The notes under the pieces: model-generated
What the model was told of the DNA's origin: nothing
Databases searched by the model: none
What the model saw: the letters and a program-made list of their open reading frames with translations, nothing else
Origin: Psychromonas sp. B3M02
GTDB taxonomy: Bacteria; Pseudomonadota; Gammaproteobacteria; Enterobacterales; Psychromonadaceae
Direction: 5' to 3'
DNA length: 64,000 nt
Assembly (NCBI RefSeq): GCF_003318165.1
Contig: NZ_QOCB01000097.1
Location: 1-64,000 of the forward strand
Position numbers and translations under genes: made by a program
Part shown: piece by piece, positions 48,689 through 57,840 of the stretch
Layout of the letters: each line of letters opens with the position of its first letter
How positions within the stretch are numbered: the stretch's first letter is position 1

Positions 48689-49666
48689 ATGCAATTAGTC
48701 GATAAATATTATCGAAAGTTTGAATACTTGCGTCTATCGATCACCGATGAGTGTAACTTCAAATGTAATTATTGTTTACCCGATGGTTACCAACGGACCC
48801 ATCAAAAACAATTTTTATCACAAAGTGAAATACAAAACCTAATCAATGCTTTTGCAGAATTAGGTACCAGTAAAGTAAGGATCACAGGCGGTGAGCCGAG
48901 CTTGCGCAGAGATTTCTCTGGTATTATTGAGCAAATCGCCGAGACACCTGGTATTAAAAAAGTGGTGACAACCACTAATGGTTTTAATCTGAGTAAACAT
49001 GCCGTGGATTGGTATCAAGCTGGATTAAGTGCCATTAATGTCAGTGTTGATAGCTTAGATGCCAATACCTTCAATATTATTACCGGTAAGAATATCTTCC
49101 ATAAAGTGATGGAAGGGGTCGACGCGTGCGTAAACGCCGGATTTGATCAAGTCAAAGTCAATAGTGTGTTGATGAAAGGCTTGAATGATAATGACCTTAA
49201 TACCTTCCTTAATTGGATCAAAACCCAACCAATACAACTGCGTTTTATTGAGTTAATGCAAACCGATGATAATAATGATTTTTTTAATCGTTATCACCTG
49301 TCTGGTGAGACCATTAAACAAACCTTATTAGCGCAGCAATGGCAACAGAAACCCCGTGTGATTAATGATGGCCCAGCTGAAGTGTTTTCTCACCCTGATT
49401 ATACAGGTGAGATAGGGTTAATTATGCCCTACAGTAAAGATTTCTGTGATAATTGTAATCGTCTACGTGTTTCTGCGGTGGGACGTTTACATCTTTGTCT
49501 ATTTGGTGAAGAAGGTGTTGATTTAAGACACCTATTACAAGATAGTAAAGATAAAGCAGAACTTAAAAGCACCATCTTAGCCGCTTTAAAAGAGAAAAAA
49601 TCTTCACATTTTCTGGATTTAGGGTTAACCGGTGGGACACCTCATTTAGCCTCTATTGGCGGTTAA
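48689..49666 (+). CDS. moaA: GTP 3',8-cyclase MoaA
   Basis: A 325-residue radical-SAM enzyme that converts GTP to 3',8-cyclo-GTP, the first step of molybdopterin synthesis. The SAM-cluster motif CNFKCNYC, TGGEPSLRRD, and the C-terminal cluster Cys in DFCDNCNRLR plus LHLCLFGE are present, and the terminal Gly-Gly is kept (SIGG). The ATG at 48689, right after GGAAAGGAACTGACC, is the start; a longer frame from 48653 runs through the riboswitch and is an artefact. First gene of a nine-gene Mo cluster. Confidence 0.97.
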   Translation: MQLVDKYYRKFEYLRLSITDECNFKCNYCLPDGYQRTHQKQFLSQSEIQNLINAFAELGTSKVRITGGEPSLRRDFSGIIEQIAETPGIKKVVTTTNGFNLSKHAVDWYQAGLSAINVSVDSLDANTFNIITGKNIFHKVMEGVDACVNAGFDQVKVNSVLMKGLNDNDLNTFLNWIKTQPIQLRFIELMQTDDNNDFFNRYHLSGETIKQTLLAQQWQQKPRVINDGPAEVFSHPDYTGEIGLIMPYSKDFCDNCNRLRVSAVGRLHLCLFGEEGVDLRHLLQDSKDKAELKSTILAALKEKKSSHFLDLGLTGGTPHLASIGG

Positions 49667-49766
49667 ATAGCTGTATGTTTGCAGTCCAAAGAAAACGTCA
49701 CACTTTTCCTTGGGCTAGTTGGTTGCTATTCACTGATGGTGAGTAGTCGCGGATATTGAGAAAGTC

Positions 49767-50390
49767 ATGAGCGAGAAGTTAAAAATAGCTGGTATTGTAT
49801 TAGCCGGTGGTGAGTCATCAAGGATGGGACAGGATAAAGCGATGCTTTCTCTTGATCAACATACACTCTTGGTACATGCCTTTACGCTATTAAAACAGGC
49901 TGGAATAGAACAATGTTTTGTGAGCGGCGATTACCCTAATTTCCCCTGTATTGTAGATCAATATGCAGGGTTAGGGCCATTGGCAGGTATCGCTGCTTGT
50001 GTGGAGCAATTATCGGCTGATTATGATGCCTTGTTTATTATTCCCGTAGATATGCCACTGCTAGCGGAGCAGGATTGTACTGAGCTAATTGATCGTTACT
50101 TGGACAGGTTATCTCATCAACCCCAAGCTGCTGGTCTATATTATAAAGAGGCTATTTTTCCGCTTATTTTGACCTTAAATAGGGCGCTAAAAACCTATTT
50201 GACCAACATAATGCAAACTCCACATAAAAAATACCGTTCTTTATATCGCTTGTTTGAAACCCTTGGTATTGAAGGGGTATCTGCAAATGAGACTGATAAA
50301 GTGCGCTTTGAAAACACCAATACACCAGAACAATGGCAAGATTGTTTAACCACTTATTCAAGATTAAGCCAGGCTAAGCCAACAAAATAG
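49767..50390 (+). CDS. mobA: Molybdenum cofactor guanylyltransferase MobA
   Basis: A 207-residue enzyme that attaches GMP to Mo-molybdopterin to make the MGD form used by DMSO-reductase-family enzymes. VLAGGESSRMGQDKAM is the nucleotide-binding signature and VDMPLL the metal-binding region. It lies between moaA and moaB, 100 bases after moaA. Its presence implies that bis-MGD enzymes such as nitrate or TMAO reductases are encoded elsewhere. Confidence 0.94.
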   Translation: MSEKLKIAGIVLAGGESSRMGQDKAMLSLDQHTLLVHAFTLLKQAGIEQCFVSGDYPNFPCIVDQYAGLGPLAGIAACVEQLSADYDALFIIPVDMPLLAEQDCTELIDRYLDRLSHQPQAAGLYYKEAIFPLILTLNRALKTYLTNIMQTPHKKYRSLYRLFETLGIEGVSANETDKVRFENTNTPEQWQDCLTTYSRLSQAKPTK

Positions 50391-50414
50391 AACAATAGAT
50401 ATTATTTTAATTAC

Positions 50415-50462
50415 GTAGACCATTAAGTAGAACATTACATAGACTATTAAGTAGACGACAAG
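50415..50462. repeat. 12-bp tandem repeat before moaB
   Basis: Four imperfect copies of GTAGACNATTAA: 50415, 50427, 50439 and 50451 (the last one partial), ending at the AAGGA of moaB. Non-coding. It lies within the 79-base mobA-moaB gap. Confidence 0.75.
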
Positions 50463-50469
50463 GAACATC

Positions 50470-50988
50470 ATGAGCCATCTATCAACTAACGCATTTACTG
50501 CCGCTAATATTGCTGTTTTAACCGTATCAGATACACGTGACGAATCGACAGATACTTCAGGTGGATATTTAGTGGAATCATTACAAGCAGCCGGGCACCA
50601 ACTGGCCGATAAAAAAATCGTCATTGATGACCCTTATAAAATTCGTGCTGTGGTTTCTCAATGGATTGCAGACCCAACAATAGAAGTTATTTTAACGACA
50701 GGTGGAACTGGCTTTACTGCCCGTGATACTACGCCAGAAGCAGTGTCGGTGTTATTCGACAAACAGGTTGAAGGTTTCGGTGAAGTATTCCGTGCTGTTT
50801 CTTATCAAGAGATTGGATCATCAACGATTCAAAGTCGTGCTCTGGCTGGTTTTGCTAATAATACGGTCATTTTCTGTATGCCTGGTTCAACGGGGGCTTG
50901 TAAAACAGCTTGGACAAATATTATTGCAGAACAGATCAATTCTCAGCATAAACCTTGTAACTTTATGCCACATGTAGGAGCGAAATAA
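50470..50988 (+). CDS. moaB: Molybdopterin biosynthesis protein MoaB
   Basis: A 172-residue MPT-binding-fold protein of the MogA/MoaB type, which adenylylates molybdopterin. [34 protein letters not shown] and [12 protein letters not shown] are the conserved blocks. AAGGAACATC precedes the ATG. Its stop overlaps the moaC start by one base (TAATG), showing coupling. Confidence 0.95.
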   Translation: MSHLSTNAFTAANIAVLTVSDTRDESTDTSGGYLVESLQAAGHQLADKKIVIDDPYKIRAVVSQWIADPTIEVILTTGGTGFTARDTTPEAVSVLFDKQVEGFGEVFRAVSYQEIGSSTIQSRALAGFANNTVIFCMPGSTGACKTAWTNIIAEQINSQHKPCNFMPHVGAK

Positions 50989-51479
50989 TGTCTAGCGGTT
51001 TTACCCATATTAACCAAGACGGTAAAGCAAATATGGTGGATGTGACAGATAAAGAAGGTACAGTCCGTCAAGCCATTGCTGAAGCTTATATCGAGATGTC
51101 AGAAGAAACGCTATCCTTGATTATTAATGGCCAACACCATAAAGGTGACGTATTCGCTACTGCCCGTATTGCGGGCATTATGGCGGCGAAAAAAACGTCA
51201 GATTTGATCCCGTTATGTCACCCGTTAGCCTTAACTAAAGTAGAAGTAAATATTACCGCTGAGCCAGAATCAAATCGAGTGAGAATTGAAAGCTTATGTA
51301 AACTATCAGGTAAAACGGGTGTTGAGATGGAAGCGTTAACCGCGGCATCGGTTGCAGCCTTAACTATTTACGACATGTGTAAAGCCATTCAAAAAGATAT
51401 GGTTATCTCTGCGGTGAAGTTACTTGAAAAAACCGGTGGTAAATCCGGGCATTTCTCTTCACAACAACATGGTCAATAG
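50988..51479 (+). CDS. moaC: Cyclic pyranopterin monophosphate synthase MoaC
   Basis: A 163-residue enzyme converting cyclo-GTP to cyclic pyranopterin monophosphate. [36 protein letters not shown] (catalytic Lys and His) and [23 protein letters not shown] are intact. Coupled to moaB; 11 bases before moaD. Confidence 0.97.
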   Translation: MSSGFTHINQDGKANMVDVTDKEGTVRQAIAEAYIEMSEETLSLIINGQHHKGDVFATARIAGIMAAKKTSDLIPLCHPLALTKVEVNITAEPESNRVRIESLCKLSGKTGVEMEALTAASVAALTIYDMCKAIQKDMVISAVKLLEKTGGKSGHFSSQQHGQ

Positions 51480-51490
51480 GGGGAGGTAAA

Positions 51491-51739
51491 ATGATTACGG
51501 TTTTATTCTTTGCCAAACTCAGTGAGCAATTAGGTGAAAGAAGCTTACAGGTTGAAGCATCACAAGCTGCAGATACCGACCAACTTTTTCAATACTTGAC
51601 GCAATACAAAGCAGAATGGTCTTCGATTTTAAACTCACAACCTTGTTTAAAAGCGGTTAATCAAGCCATGGTTAACACTAATGTCACTTTAAAATCGGGT
51701 GATGAAGTGGCGTACTTTCCACCGGTAACGGGTGGTTAA
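51491..51739 (+). CDS. moaD: Molybdopterin synthase small subunit MoaD
   Basis: An 82-residue ubiquitin-fold sulfur carrier, with the C-terminal Gly-Gly (FPPVTGG) that is adenylylated by MoeB and thiocarboxylated. GGGGGAGG upstream is an unusually strong ribosome-binding site. Directly abuts moaE. Confidence 0.95.
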   Translation: MITVLFFAKLSEQLGERSLQVEASQAADTDQLFQYLTQYKAEWSSILNSQPCLKAVNQAMVNTNVTLKSGDEVAYFPPVTGG

Positions 51740-52189
51740 ATGATTAGTGTACAACAGCAAGATTTCAATCAACAGGTTGAACATGAACGTTTACGTTGTC
51801 AGTCTTCAATTGGTGCGATCGTTACGTTTACTGGTTTAGTGAGAGACATTAACGATGGCCAAGCAGTGAGTGATTTATCTCTTGAGCACTATCCTGGCAT
51901 GACTGAGAAGTGCTTAGTCGACATTGTAGAAAAAGCGAAAGCACGTTGGCATATTATTGCTAGCACAGTGATCCATCGTGTCGGACAGTTAAGCGTTACA
52001 GACCAAATTGTATTTGTTGGGATAGCCAGCCAACATCGTGGCGATGCCTTTGCTGCCTGTGAATTTATTATGGATTATTTAAAAACGGAAGCACCATTTT
52101 GGAAAAAAGAGACCATGGAAAACGGTCAGACAAAATGGGTTGATGCTAGGGAAAGCGATCAAAAAACATTGTCTAAATGGGCTGAATAA
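51740..52189 (+). CDS. moaE: Molybdopterin synthase large subunit MoaE
   Basis: A 149-residue subunit that, with MoaD, inserts two sulfurs into cPMP to form molybdopterin. GAIVTFTGLVRD, LEHYPGMTEKCL, HRVGQL, ASQHRGDAFAACEFIMDYLK and the active-site APFWKKE are present. The ATG follows the moaD stop with no gap. Confidence 0.97.
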   Translation: MISVQQQDFNQQVEHERLRCQSSIGAIVTFTGLVRDINDGQAVSDLSLEHYPGMTEKCLVDIVEKAKARWHIIASTVIHRVGQLSVTDQIVFVGIASQHRGDAFAACEFIMDYLKTEAPFWKKETMENGQTKWVDARESDQKTLSKWAE

Positions 52190-52272
52190 TTGGGCTTTGT
52201 TTGTAATTAATTTTTGTTTTTTTCTATTCATACTCGTCCTAGAGATTGGGTATAAATTAAGGTTTTTCCATT

Positions 52273-52995
52273 ATGCTTAGGTTGTTAGTTTCTGTTATTT
52301 TTGTTGGTTTAAGTTGTTTTAGTGTTGCTAGTCAAGCGACGATCAATGTTGCTGTTGCCAGTAACTTCAAAGTATCAGCACAGGATATCGCTGATCAGTT
52401 TAGTCATGAATACAACATTGACGTCAATATATCTAGTGCATCAACAGGAACCTTGTACCAACAAATATTACATGGTGCACCCTTTGATCTGTTTTTATCT
52501 GCGGATCAAAAGCATGTTGATCTTTTGCTACAGGCTAACAAAGTCGGTGACAATCAACCTTTTGTTTATGCACAAGGGCGATTAGGTTTTTGGATGCCTT
52601 CCGCTGAGACAAATCCGAGTATCGAAGATTTTATAGCTTATACAGGTCGTTTAGCGATTGCTAACCCTAAATTTGCACCTTACGGAGTGGCTGCGCAGCA
52701 AGCGTTAACTTCCGTAGGTAAATGGGAAGATCTACAATACATTCAAGGCAGTAATATTAGCCAAACTTACCAGTTTGTTGAGTCTAATAATGTCAAAGCA
52801 GGCTTGGTGGCTTATGCAGCGTTAGTGCAAAAAAAACAACAACATTATCTTTTGATCCCTACTAAATGGCATCAACCAATTATTCAGGCAGGTGTGGTAT
52901 TAGGCACTGCACAAGCAGAGCAAGCAAACTTGTTTCGTGACTATTTACAGTCGAAGCCGATTCAACAGTTAATTCATTCACAGGGTTATAACTAG
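52273..52995 (+). CDS. modA: Molybdate-binding periplasmic protein ModA
   Basis: A 240-residue solute-binding protein for high-affinity molybdate import. The signal peptide ends after SVASQA, and mature residues INVAVASNFK open the first binding loop; SASTGTLYQQILHGAPFDLFLSAD and the NPKFAPYGVAAQQAL segment are typical of ModA. 83 bases separate it from moaE; no ModE box was recognised, so it may be read through from the moa genes. Overlaps modB by one base. Confidence 0.95.
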   Translation: MLRLLVSVIFVGLSCFSVASQATINVAVASNFKVSAQDIADQFSHEYNIDVNISSASTGTLYQQILHGAPFDLFLSADQKHVDLLLQANKVGDNQPFVYAQGRLGFWMPSAETNPSIEDFIAYTGRLAIANPKFAPYGVAAQQALTSVGKWEDLQYIQGSNISQTYQFVESNNVKAGLVAYAALVQKKQQHYLLIPTKWHQPIIQAGVVLGTAQAEQANLFRDYLQSKPIQQLIHSQGYN

Positions 52996-53681
52996 TGTTC
53001 AGTGAGGGTGATCTACAAGCTATTTGGCTAACCTTAAAACTAGCGAGTGTTACAACTATATTGTTAATGTTGTTTGCACCACCGCTAGCCTGGTGGTTAG
53101 CAAGAAGCCAAGCTAAGATCCGTCCTTTAGTCGAATCCTTAGTCGCATTGCCTTTAATTTTACCGCCAACTGTATTAGGTTTTTATCTATTAATAGCCTT
53201 TTCTCCCAATCATTTTTTAGGGCGTTGGTGGTTAAGCTTCAATGAGCACTCATTAGCTTTCTCATTTTCCGGGCTAGTGATTGCCTCTGTCGTTTACTCT
53301 TTGCCTTTTGTGGTGCAACCTTTGCAGAGTGCCTTTGTACATTTAGATAAACGTTATTTAGAGGTAAGTGCCACTTTAGGTTATGGAAAGTATGAACGGT
53401 TATACAAAATAATCTTTCCCATGCTATTACCCAGTTTTATTATTGCTGGAGCATTAGGCTTTGCACATACCATTGGTGAATTTGGTGTGGTCCTCATGAT
53501 TGGTGGGAATATTCCAGGCGAAACACAGGTGTTATCAATTCAATTGTTCGACCATGTTGAGTCCCTACAGTACAGTGAAGCACATCAATTATCTTTTATG
53601 TTGCTAGCCTTTTCTGTTTCATGGTTGGTGTTGATCTATGGCTTTTTACAAAAACGTCAACAGAGGATATTAAATGCTTAA
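52995..53681 (+). CDS. modB: Molybdate ABC permease ModB
   Basis: A 228-residue permease with five hydrophobic segments. The EAA loop reads LEVSATLGYGKYERLYKIIFPMLLPS, and HTIGEFGVVLMIGGNIPGETQ is a ModB hallmark. It begins at GTG inside the modA stop (TAGTG) and overlaps modC by eight bases, so translation is coupled throughout. Confidence 0.95.
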   Translation: MFSEGDLQAIWLTLKLASVTTILLMLFAPPLAWWLARSQAKIRPLVESLVALPLILPPTVLGFYLLIAFSPNHFLGRWWLSFNEHSLAFSFSGLVIASVVYSLPFVVQPLQSAFVHLDKRYLEVSATLGYGKYERLYKIIFPMLLPSFIIAGALGFAHTIGEFGVVLMIGGNIPGETQVLSIQLFDHVESLQYSEAHQLSFMLLAFSVSWLVLIYGFLQKRQQRILNA

Positions 53682-54747
53682 GTTTGATATTCAAAAGTCA
53701 TTTACCCACAAGCAAACAGGGCAAACCAGCGAGCTGCATTTTAAGGCTCAGGTTAACTTGTCTGGTGTTTGCGCTATCTTCGGTGATTCGGGGGCAGGAA
53801 AAACTACCTTATTACGTTGTTTAGTTGGCTTAGAGCCTTGTACTGGTGCCATTCAATTTTCTAACAAAACTTGGCTATCTACTGACTCAAAACAGTTATT
53901 GCCAACGGAAAAACGCCGTATTGGTGTGGTATTTCAAGAACCAAGATTATTTCCGCATCTAAATGTGCAACAAAACCTTCAGTTGGCGGTGAATAAAGCG
54001 GGTCATACTGGTTTTTCCATTGAGCAATTAGCTGATAAATTAGGTTTTAGTGAATTACTCTCGCATCAAACAACACAATTATCGGGTGGACAAAAACAGC
54101 GAGTGGCCATTGCCCGTGCTTTATTAACGGATCCTCAGTTATTAGTCATGGATGAGCCGCTTTCATCATTAGATCAAGGTAGTAAGCAGTTGTTATTACC
54201 CTTTATTAAAGCGATCAGCCAACAGATCCCTATTTTGTATATTACCCATTCTGAACAAGAGCTGTTTTATTTAAGTCGTCATATGTTGTTGGTTAACGAT
54301 GGCAAAATAGAAGCCAGTGGCGAACCACAACAACTGTTTTTAAACAGTGATTTATCATTGATTAAATTTGCACATCAAGGCTTGATTTTGAATGTGTCAG
54401 TAAAAGGTTATGATCAGAGTGAAGGATTAATCAAGGGGTGTTTAGAGCTACAAACGCTTTATGTTTCCGCAGAATCACAACCCGATAGCGAGCAGATCCA
54501 AGTCAAAATAAACAGTCGAGATGTGATTGTTGCATTACAACCTATTGTCGGGAGCTCCTTACTTAACTGTTTATCGGTAACGGTGGAAGAGGTACACATG
54601 GATGCGCAAAAAGCGGTGATTTTGACGTTACAGCTAGGTGAGCAATATATGTATGCATACATCACGTTACGCTCTTTTAACAAATTACAGTTAGCGGTAG
54701 GCAGTCACGTGTATGCTCATGTTAAAACCATGAGCATTGTTAATTAA
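53674..54747 (+). CDS. modC: Molybdate ABC ATPase ModC
   Basis: A 357-residue ATPase with a C-terminal MOP/TOBE domain. Walker A GDSGAGKTTLLRCLVG, Q-loop VFQEPRLFPH, signature [16 protein letters not shown], Walker B LLVMDEPLSSLD and switch His in YITHS. The MOP domain (about 290-355) binds molybdate and can inhibit transport. Ends six bases from the convergent ubiV stop, with no terminator between. Confidence 0.95.
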   Translation: MLKFDIQKSFTHKQTGQTSELHFKAQVNLSGVCAIFGDSGAGKTTLLRCLVGLEPCTGAIQFSNKTWLSTDSKQLLPTEKRRIGVVFQEPRLFPHLNVQQNLQLAVNKAGHTGFSIEQLADKLGFSELLSHQTTQLSGGQKQRVAIARALLTDPQLLVMDEPLSSLDQGSKQLLLPFIKAISQQIPILYITHSEQELFYLSRHMLLVNDGKIEASGEPQQLFLNSDLSLIKFAHQGLILNVSVKGYDQSEGLIKGCLELQTLYVSAESQPDSEQIQVKINSRDVIVALQPIVGSSLLNCLSVTVEEVHMDAQKAVILTLQLGEQYMYAYITLRSFNKLQLAVGSHVYAHVKTMSIVN

Positions 54748-54753
54748 TATCCA

Positions 54754-55638
54754 TCAGCTCTGCGCTAGGCCGGCAATATTATGCCAATAACCGTTACATT
54801 GTAGGCTGTCCAGCCGCCAGTATTGTTGTTGGTTTGGTAATTGATTTATCTGTTTTTTGAACGCTGAGACTGTCGCTAAACTACTCGTTGAGTCGGGGCT
54901 GATCCTTATAATATCGACTAACCCTTGCATACTATGCAGCTCATTAATTAAGTTGTAACAGTAACCAGAAAGGGTTTGGATACCATTCAGTATAAAAACC
55001 TGTTGATCTTCTTGAGTGCTAGCGATGCGACCTTGAGGGTAATTGATGCAGGTTAAACCACAATCATCCTTGGCTTTATTTTCAGAGCGAGCGGTAAAAC
55101 AACGTGCTGAATAAGCTAAGGGTAAGTGGCCATGAGCAAATAGCTCCACCTCAAATTGATCTCGAAACTGCATTTTATGGGTATCTTCAACAATGTTAGA
55201 TAACCAATCCCTCGATAACTCAACGGGCATCACCCAGCGTTGCATGCCTTGATTAACTAATATCTTTAACGTATTTGCGTTATAGCAGTTGATAGCGGGG
55301 CCGCATACAAAGGGCAACTTTTTCTCTGTTAATAGTTGGATTGCACCAAAATCGTTAGCTTCGATACTGACTTCGCCATTTTCACATAATTTTCTGATCA
55401 CACTGAGTTCAGAAGGGGCTTCTAATAAAGCCATGGTTGATAACACGATCTCTTTATTATGCTTATTCAGTGATTTAGCTAATTCAATCCAGTCTCTGGT
55501 TTTTAATTCTCGTCGCTTACTGCAGACGGTTTCACCCAAGTAAATGATATCAGCGTCACTATTTATAGCTTGTTGGTAAAAATCTATCGTTTGCTGTTTT
55601 GGCCAATAATATAAGATGGGGCCTAATGATAATTTCAT
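54754..55638 (-). CDS. ubiV: O2-independent ubiquinone hydroxylase subunit UbiV (U32 family)
   Basis: A 294-residue U32-type [4Fe-4S] protein which with UbiU hydroxylates the ubiquinone ring without oxygen. It opens MKLSLGPILYYWPK and has YLGETVCSKRRELK; cluster Cys are that Cys plus those in ARCFTAR and DDCGLTCINYPQGR. It is nearly collinear with E. coli UbiV (YhbV). The ATG at 55638 is set by AAGGACAT just upstream; an ATG 15 bases further up has no site. It follows ubiU with 15 bases between. Confidence 0.95.
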   Translation of the reverse strand: MKLSLGPILYYWPKQQTIDFYQQAINSDADIIYLGETVCSKRRELKTRDWIELAKSLNKHNKEIVLSTMALLEAPSELSVIRKLCENGEVSIEANDFGAIQLLTEKKLPFVCGPAINCYNANTLKILVNQGMQRWVMPVELSRDWLSNIVEDTHKMQFRDQFEVELFAHGHLPLAYSARCFTARSENKAKDDCGLTCINYPQGRIASTQEDQQVFILNGIQTLSGYCYNLINELHSMQGLVDIIRISPDSTSSLATVSAFKKQINQLPNQQQYWRLDSLQCNGYWHNIAGLAQS

Positions 55639-55653
55639 ATATGTCCTTAACAC

Positions 55654-56649
55654 TTATTGCCAGTTTCGGTGATAGGCACCTAGCGTGGTTTGATTGCCTT
55701 CGGAGAGGTTAGCTAATTGTTGATTCCATTGTGCTTTAACTTGATAGTGAGCAGGGTGTTGAGTGTAACAATCAATAGCTGCTCGCCAGACGCTGGTGAT
55801 TTGCTCTACGTAAGCGGGGCTTCGTTGTCGTCCTTCAATTTTTACTGAGCTAATACCCATCTCAATTAAATCCGGTAAAAGCGACAGGGTATTTAAACTG
55901 GTTGGCTCTTCTAAGGCATGGTAAAGATGGTTATCAACACTAAATCTGCCTTTACATAAAGTAGGGTAACCGGCTTTTTCATCGTCTTGGTATCGGTCGA
56001 TTAAGATATTATTTAAACGAGAGGTCAAACCTTGCGCTGTTTCTTGCCAGCGAACAAACTTAGCGGGTGAACAAGCACCAACGGTATTCGGTGATTCGCC
56101 AGTGAAATAAGAGGATAAATAACATCGGCCTTCAGCCATAATACATAAACTACCAAAGGCAAATACTTCCAGTGACATATCACTGTTACGCGTTAGTTGT
56201 TTCACTTGATGTAGTGATAAAACACGCGGCAATACCACGCGTTTAATATTAAAGTTACGCTGATAAAAATCGATGGCAGCCGTATTGGTCGCGGATGCTT
56301 GCACTGATAAATGCAGCGCTAAATCTGGGTACTTTTGCGTGGCATAATCTAAGGTCGAGATATCTGCAATAATCGCTGCATTGGCGCCTAAGTCAACACA
56401 TTGGTCAACGGCATTAAACCAACGTTTCTCTTGGCCAGGGTGAGCGAAAGTATTGATAGCAACATGTAAGTGTTTATTGTGATCAGCGACGTACTGTGCG
56501 CCTTTGCTGAGCTTAGAGGCGTTAAAATTAAGGCCTGCAAAATGACGGGCATTAGTTTGATCTTTTAAGCCGATATAAACTGCATCGGCACCGCAGTCGA
56601 TAGCTGTCTTTAGCGCAGGTAAACTGCCTGCGGGGCATAATAATTCCAT
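55654..56649 (-). CDS. ubiU: O2-independent ubiquinone hydroxylase subunit UbiU (U32 family)
   Basis: A 331-residue U32 protein. MELLCPAGSLPALKTAIDCG and the four cluster Cys (in SLCIMAEGRCYLSSY, GACSPAKFVRW and PTLCKGR) match E. coli UbiU (YhbU), as does the closing TTLGAYHRNWQ. With UbiV it forms a heterodimer using prephenate as hydroxyl donor in anaerobic ubiquinone synthesis. First gene of ubiUV, divergent from ubiT. Confidence 0.96.
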   Translation of the reverse strand: MELLCPAGSLPALKTAIDCGADAVYIGLKDQTNARHFAGLNFNASKLSKGAQYVADHNKHLHVAINTFAHPGQEKRWFNAVDQCVDLGANAAIIADISTLDYATQKYPDLALHLSVQASATNTAAIDFYQRNFNIKRVVLPRVLSLHQVKQLTRNSDMSLEVFAFGSLCIMAEGRCYLSSYFTGESPNTVGACSPAKFVRWQETAQGLTSRLNNILIDRYQDDEKAGYPTLCKGRFSVDNHLYHALEEPTSLNTLSLLPDLIEMGISSVKIEGRQRSPAYVEQITSVWRAAIDCYTQHPAHYQVKAQWNQQLANLSEGNQTTLGAYHRNWQ

Positions 56650-56776
56650 CGCTTACTCCCATTTTTAAATGGCTTATTGTAGCCAGTAAGTGAATGTTTT
56701 TATTGATGTAGGGCATATATTAGTGGGTTAATAGTGATAATCTATATAATAAAGTCATCAGATAAACCATGATTAA

Positions 56777-56790
56777 TTGATGTACAGCAA
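56777..56790. promoter_or_regulatory. FNR-like site between ubiUV and ubiT
   Basis: TTGAT-GTAC-AGCAA, nine of ten matches to the FNR palindrome TTGAT-N4-ATCAA, located 128 bases from ubiU and 58 from ubiT. In E. coli ubiUV is FNR-activated, so the position makes sense. No other FNR-like site this good was seen in the window's anaerobic cluster. Confidence 0.55.
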
Positions 56791-56847
56791 GTTGTTTTTA
56801 GCGGAACAGATTAAAGTAATCATTCTCCTTCTCACTGACTAAGAGTA

Positions 56848-57378
56848 ATGATCATGTTGGCCTTATTTAAAAAAGAGATACACCATCAACTTGTTATAAA
56901 TGCACCCAGAGCGTTATCGTTTCCTTCTCGCTTGATACCTTTTTATGTGCAACAAAAAGGGCTAAGTTTAATATTAAATCAGTTATTTTCTGAAGAAATT
57001 AAAGAAGGGGAACTCGCTTTTTTAAAGGGTAAGTGGCTAACCATTAGCATCGATGATTTATCGGTACGTTGGCAAGTCAGTTTTACTGACCAACTAATTA
57101 TAAAACCAGATGATGGGATATCAGATGTAAGTTTTACTGCTAATGTTAATGACCTGATCCTAATTGCAGGGCGCAAAGAAGATCCTGATACTCTGTTTTT
57201 TCAACGTCGTTTAAACATTGAGGGAGACACTGAACTGGGATTAGAAGTTAAAAACCTGTTAGACAATATTGATTTTGATAATTTATCACCTTTTATGCAA
57301 AGATTAATTGCACAATTTTCTGAGTTTGTGCAACAGGGAGTTAAGTCACCTAATCGTTTTATACCAGCGGTAGAATAA
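56848..57378 (+). CDS. ubiT: Anaerobic ubiquinone accessory factor UbiT (SCP2 domain)
   Basis: A 176-residue SCP2-domain protein (YhbT) thought to bind ubiquinone intermediates. GKWLTISIDDLSVRW, DVSFTANVNDLILIAGRKEDPDTLFFQRRLNIEGDTELGLEVKN-type sequence is nearly the same as in E. coli. It completes the UbiT-U-V set, in the same divergent order as E. coli. Two ATGs lie close (56848 and 56854), and the second may also be used. Confidence 0.94.
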   Translation: MIMLALFKKEIHHQLVINAPRALSFPSRLIPFYVQQKGLSLILNQLFSEEIKEGELAFLKGKWLTISIDDLSVRWQVSFTDQLIIKPDDGISDVSFTANVNDLILIAGRKEDPDTLFFQRRLNIEGDTELGLEVKNLLDNIDFDNLSPFMQRLIAQFSEFVQQGVKSPNRFIPAVE

Positions 57379-57453
57379 ACAATTATATTATGGGTATCTT
57401 TTACACGCTAAGGTCTATAGGCTTAACATTTTATATTCAATCCTAGTGGACAG

Positions 57454-57774
57454 ATGCCAAACGATAACTCAATCCCAACTACTGAATCGATATCAGTGAC
57501 CAATATAGATAAAAGTGAATTAACTTGTGCTAAATGTAATGCTGCTTGCTGTCAGTTAGAGGTGATGTTGATTACCGAGACAGGTGTACCTGAGCAATAT
57601 ATCGATCGTGATCAATGGGGTGGTGAAACAATGAAAAAATTAGATGATGGTTGGTGTATTTGTGTCGATCGTGAAACCAAGTTATGTACCATTTATGAAA
57701 ACAGACCTTGGGTGTGTAGAATTTTTGAAATGGGATCTTACGAGTGCAGTGATGAGTTTATTCCAGCAAACTAA
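57454..57774 (+). CDS. YkgJ-family cysteine cluster protein
   Basis: A 106-residue protein. The Cys cluster CAKCNAACCQLE, then WCICVDRETKLCTIYENRPWVCRIFEMGSYEC-type spacing, fits the YkgJ/UPF0153 family (PF03692), which probably binds zinc or an iron-sulfur cluster. Function unknown. The N-terminal 20 residues are Ser/Thr-rich and variable. Followed by a good terminator. Confidence 0.85.
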   Translation: MPNDNSIPTTESISVTNIDKSELTCAKCNAACCQLEVMLITETGVPEQYIDRDQWGGETMKKLDDGWCICVDRETKLCTIYENRPWVCRIFEMGSYECSDEFIPAN

Positions 57775-57810
57775 GATCATTTTGCTAGTCAGTTAGGACA
57801 ATGGGAAGGA

Positions 57811-57839
57811 GGCAGGTTAATCAACCTGCCTGCTTTTTT
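57811..57839 (+). terminator. Terminator after the YkgJ-like gene
   Basis: GGCAGGTT / AACCTGCC with four-base loop, then TGC and six T. Also lies just beyond the convergent epd stop. Confidence 0.9.
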
Positions 57840-57840
57840 A

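Noticed and set aside
50364-50624. Minus-strand frame with a hydrophobic Val/Tyr-rich end antisense to moaB
   Set aside because: It is the translation of the 12-bp tandem repeat and the antisense of moaB; the plus-strand gene is well supported.
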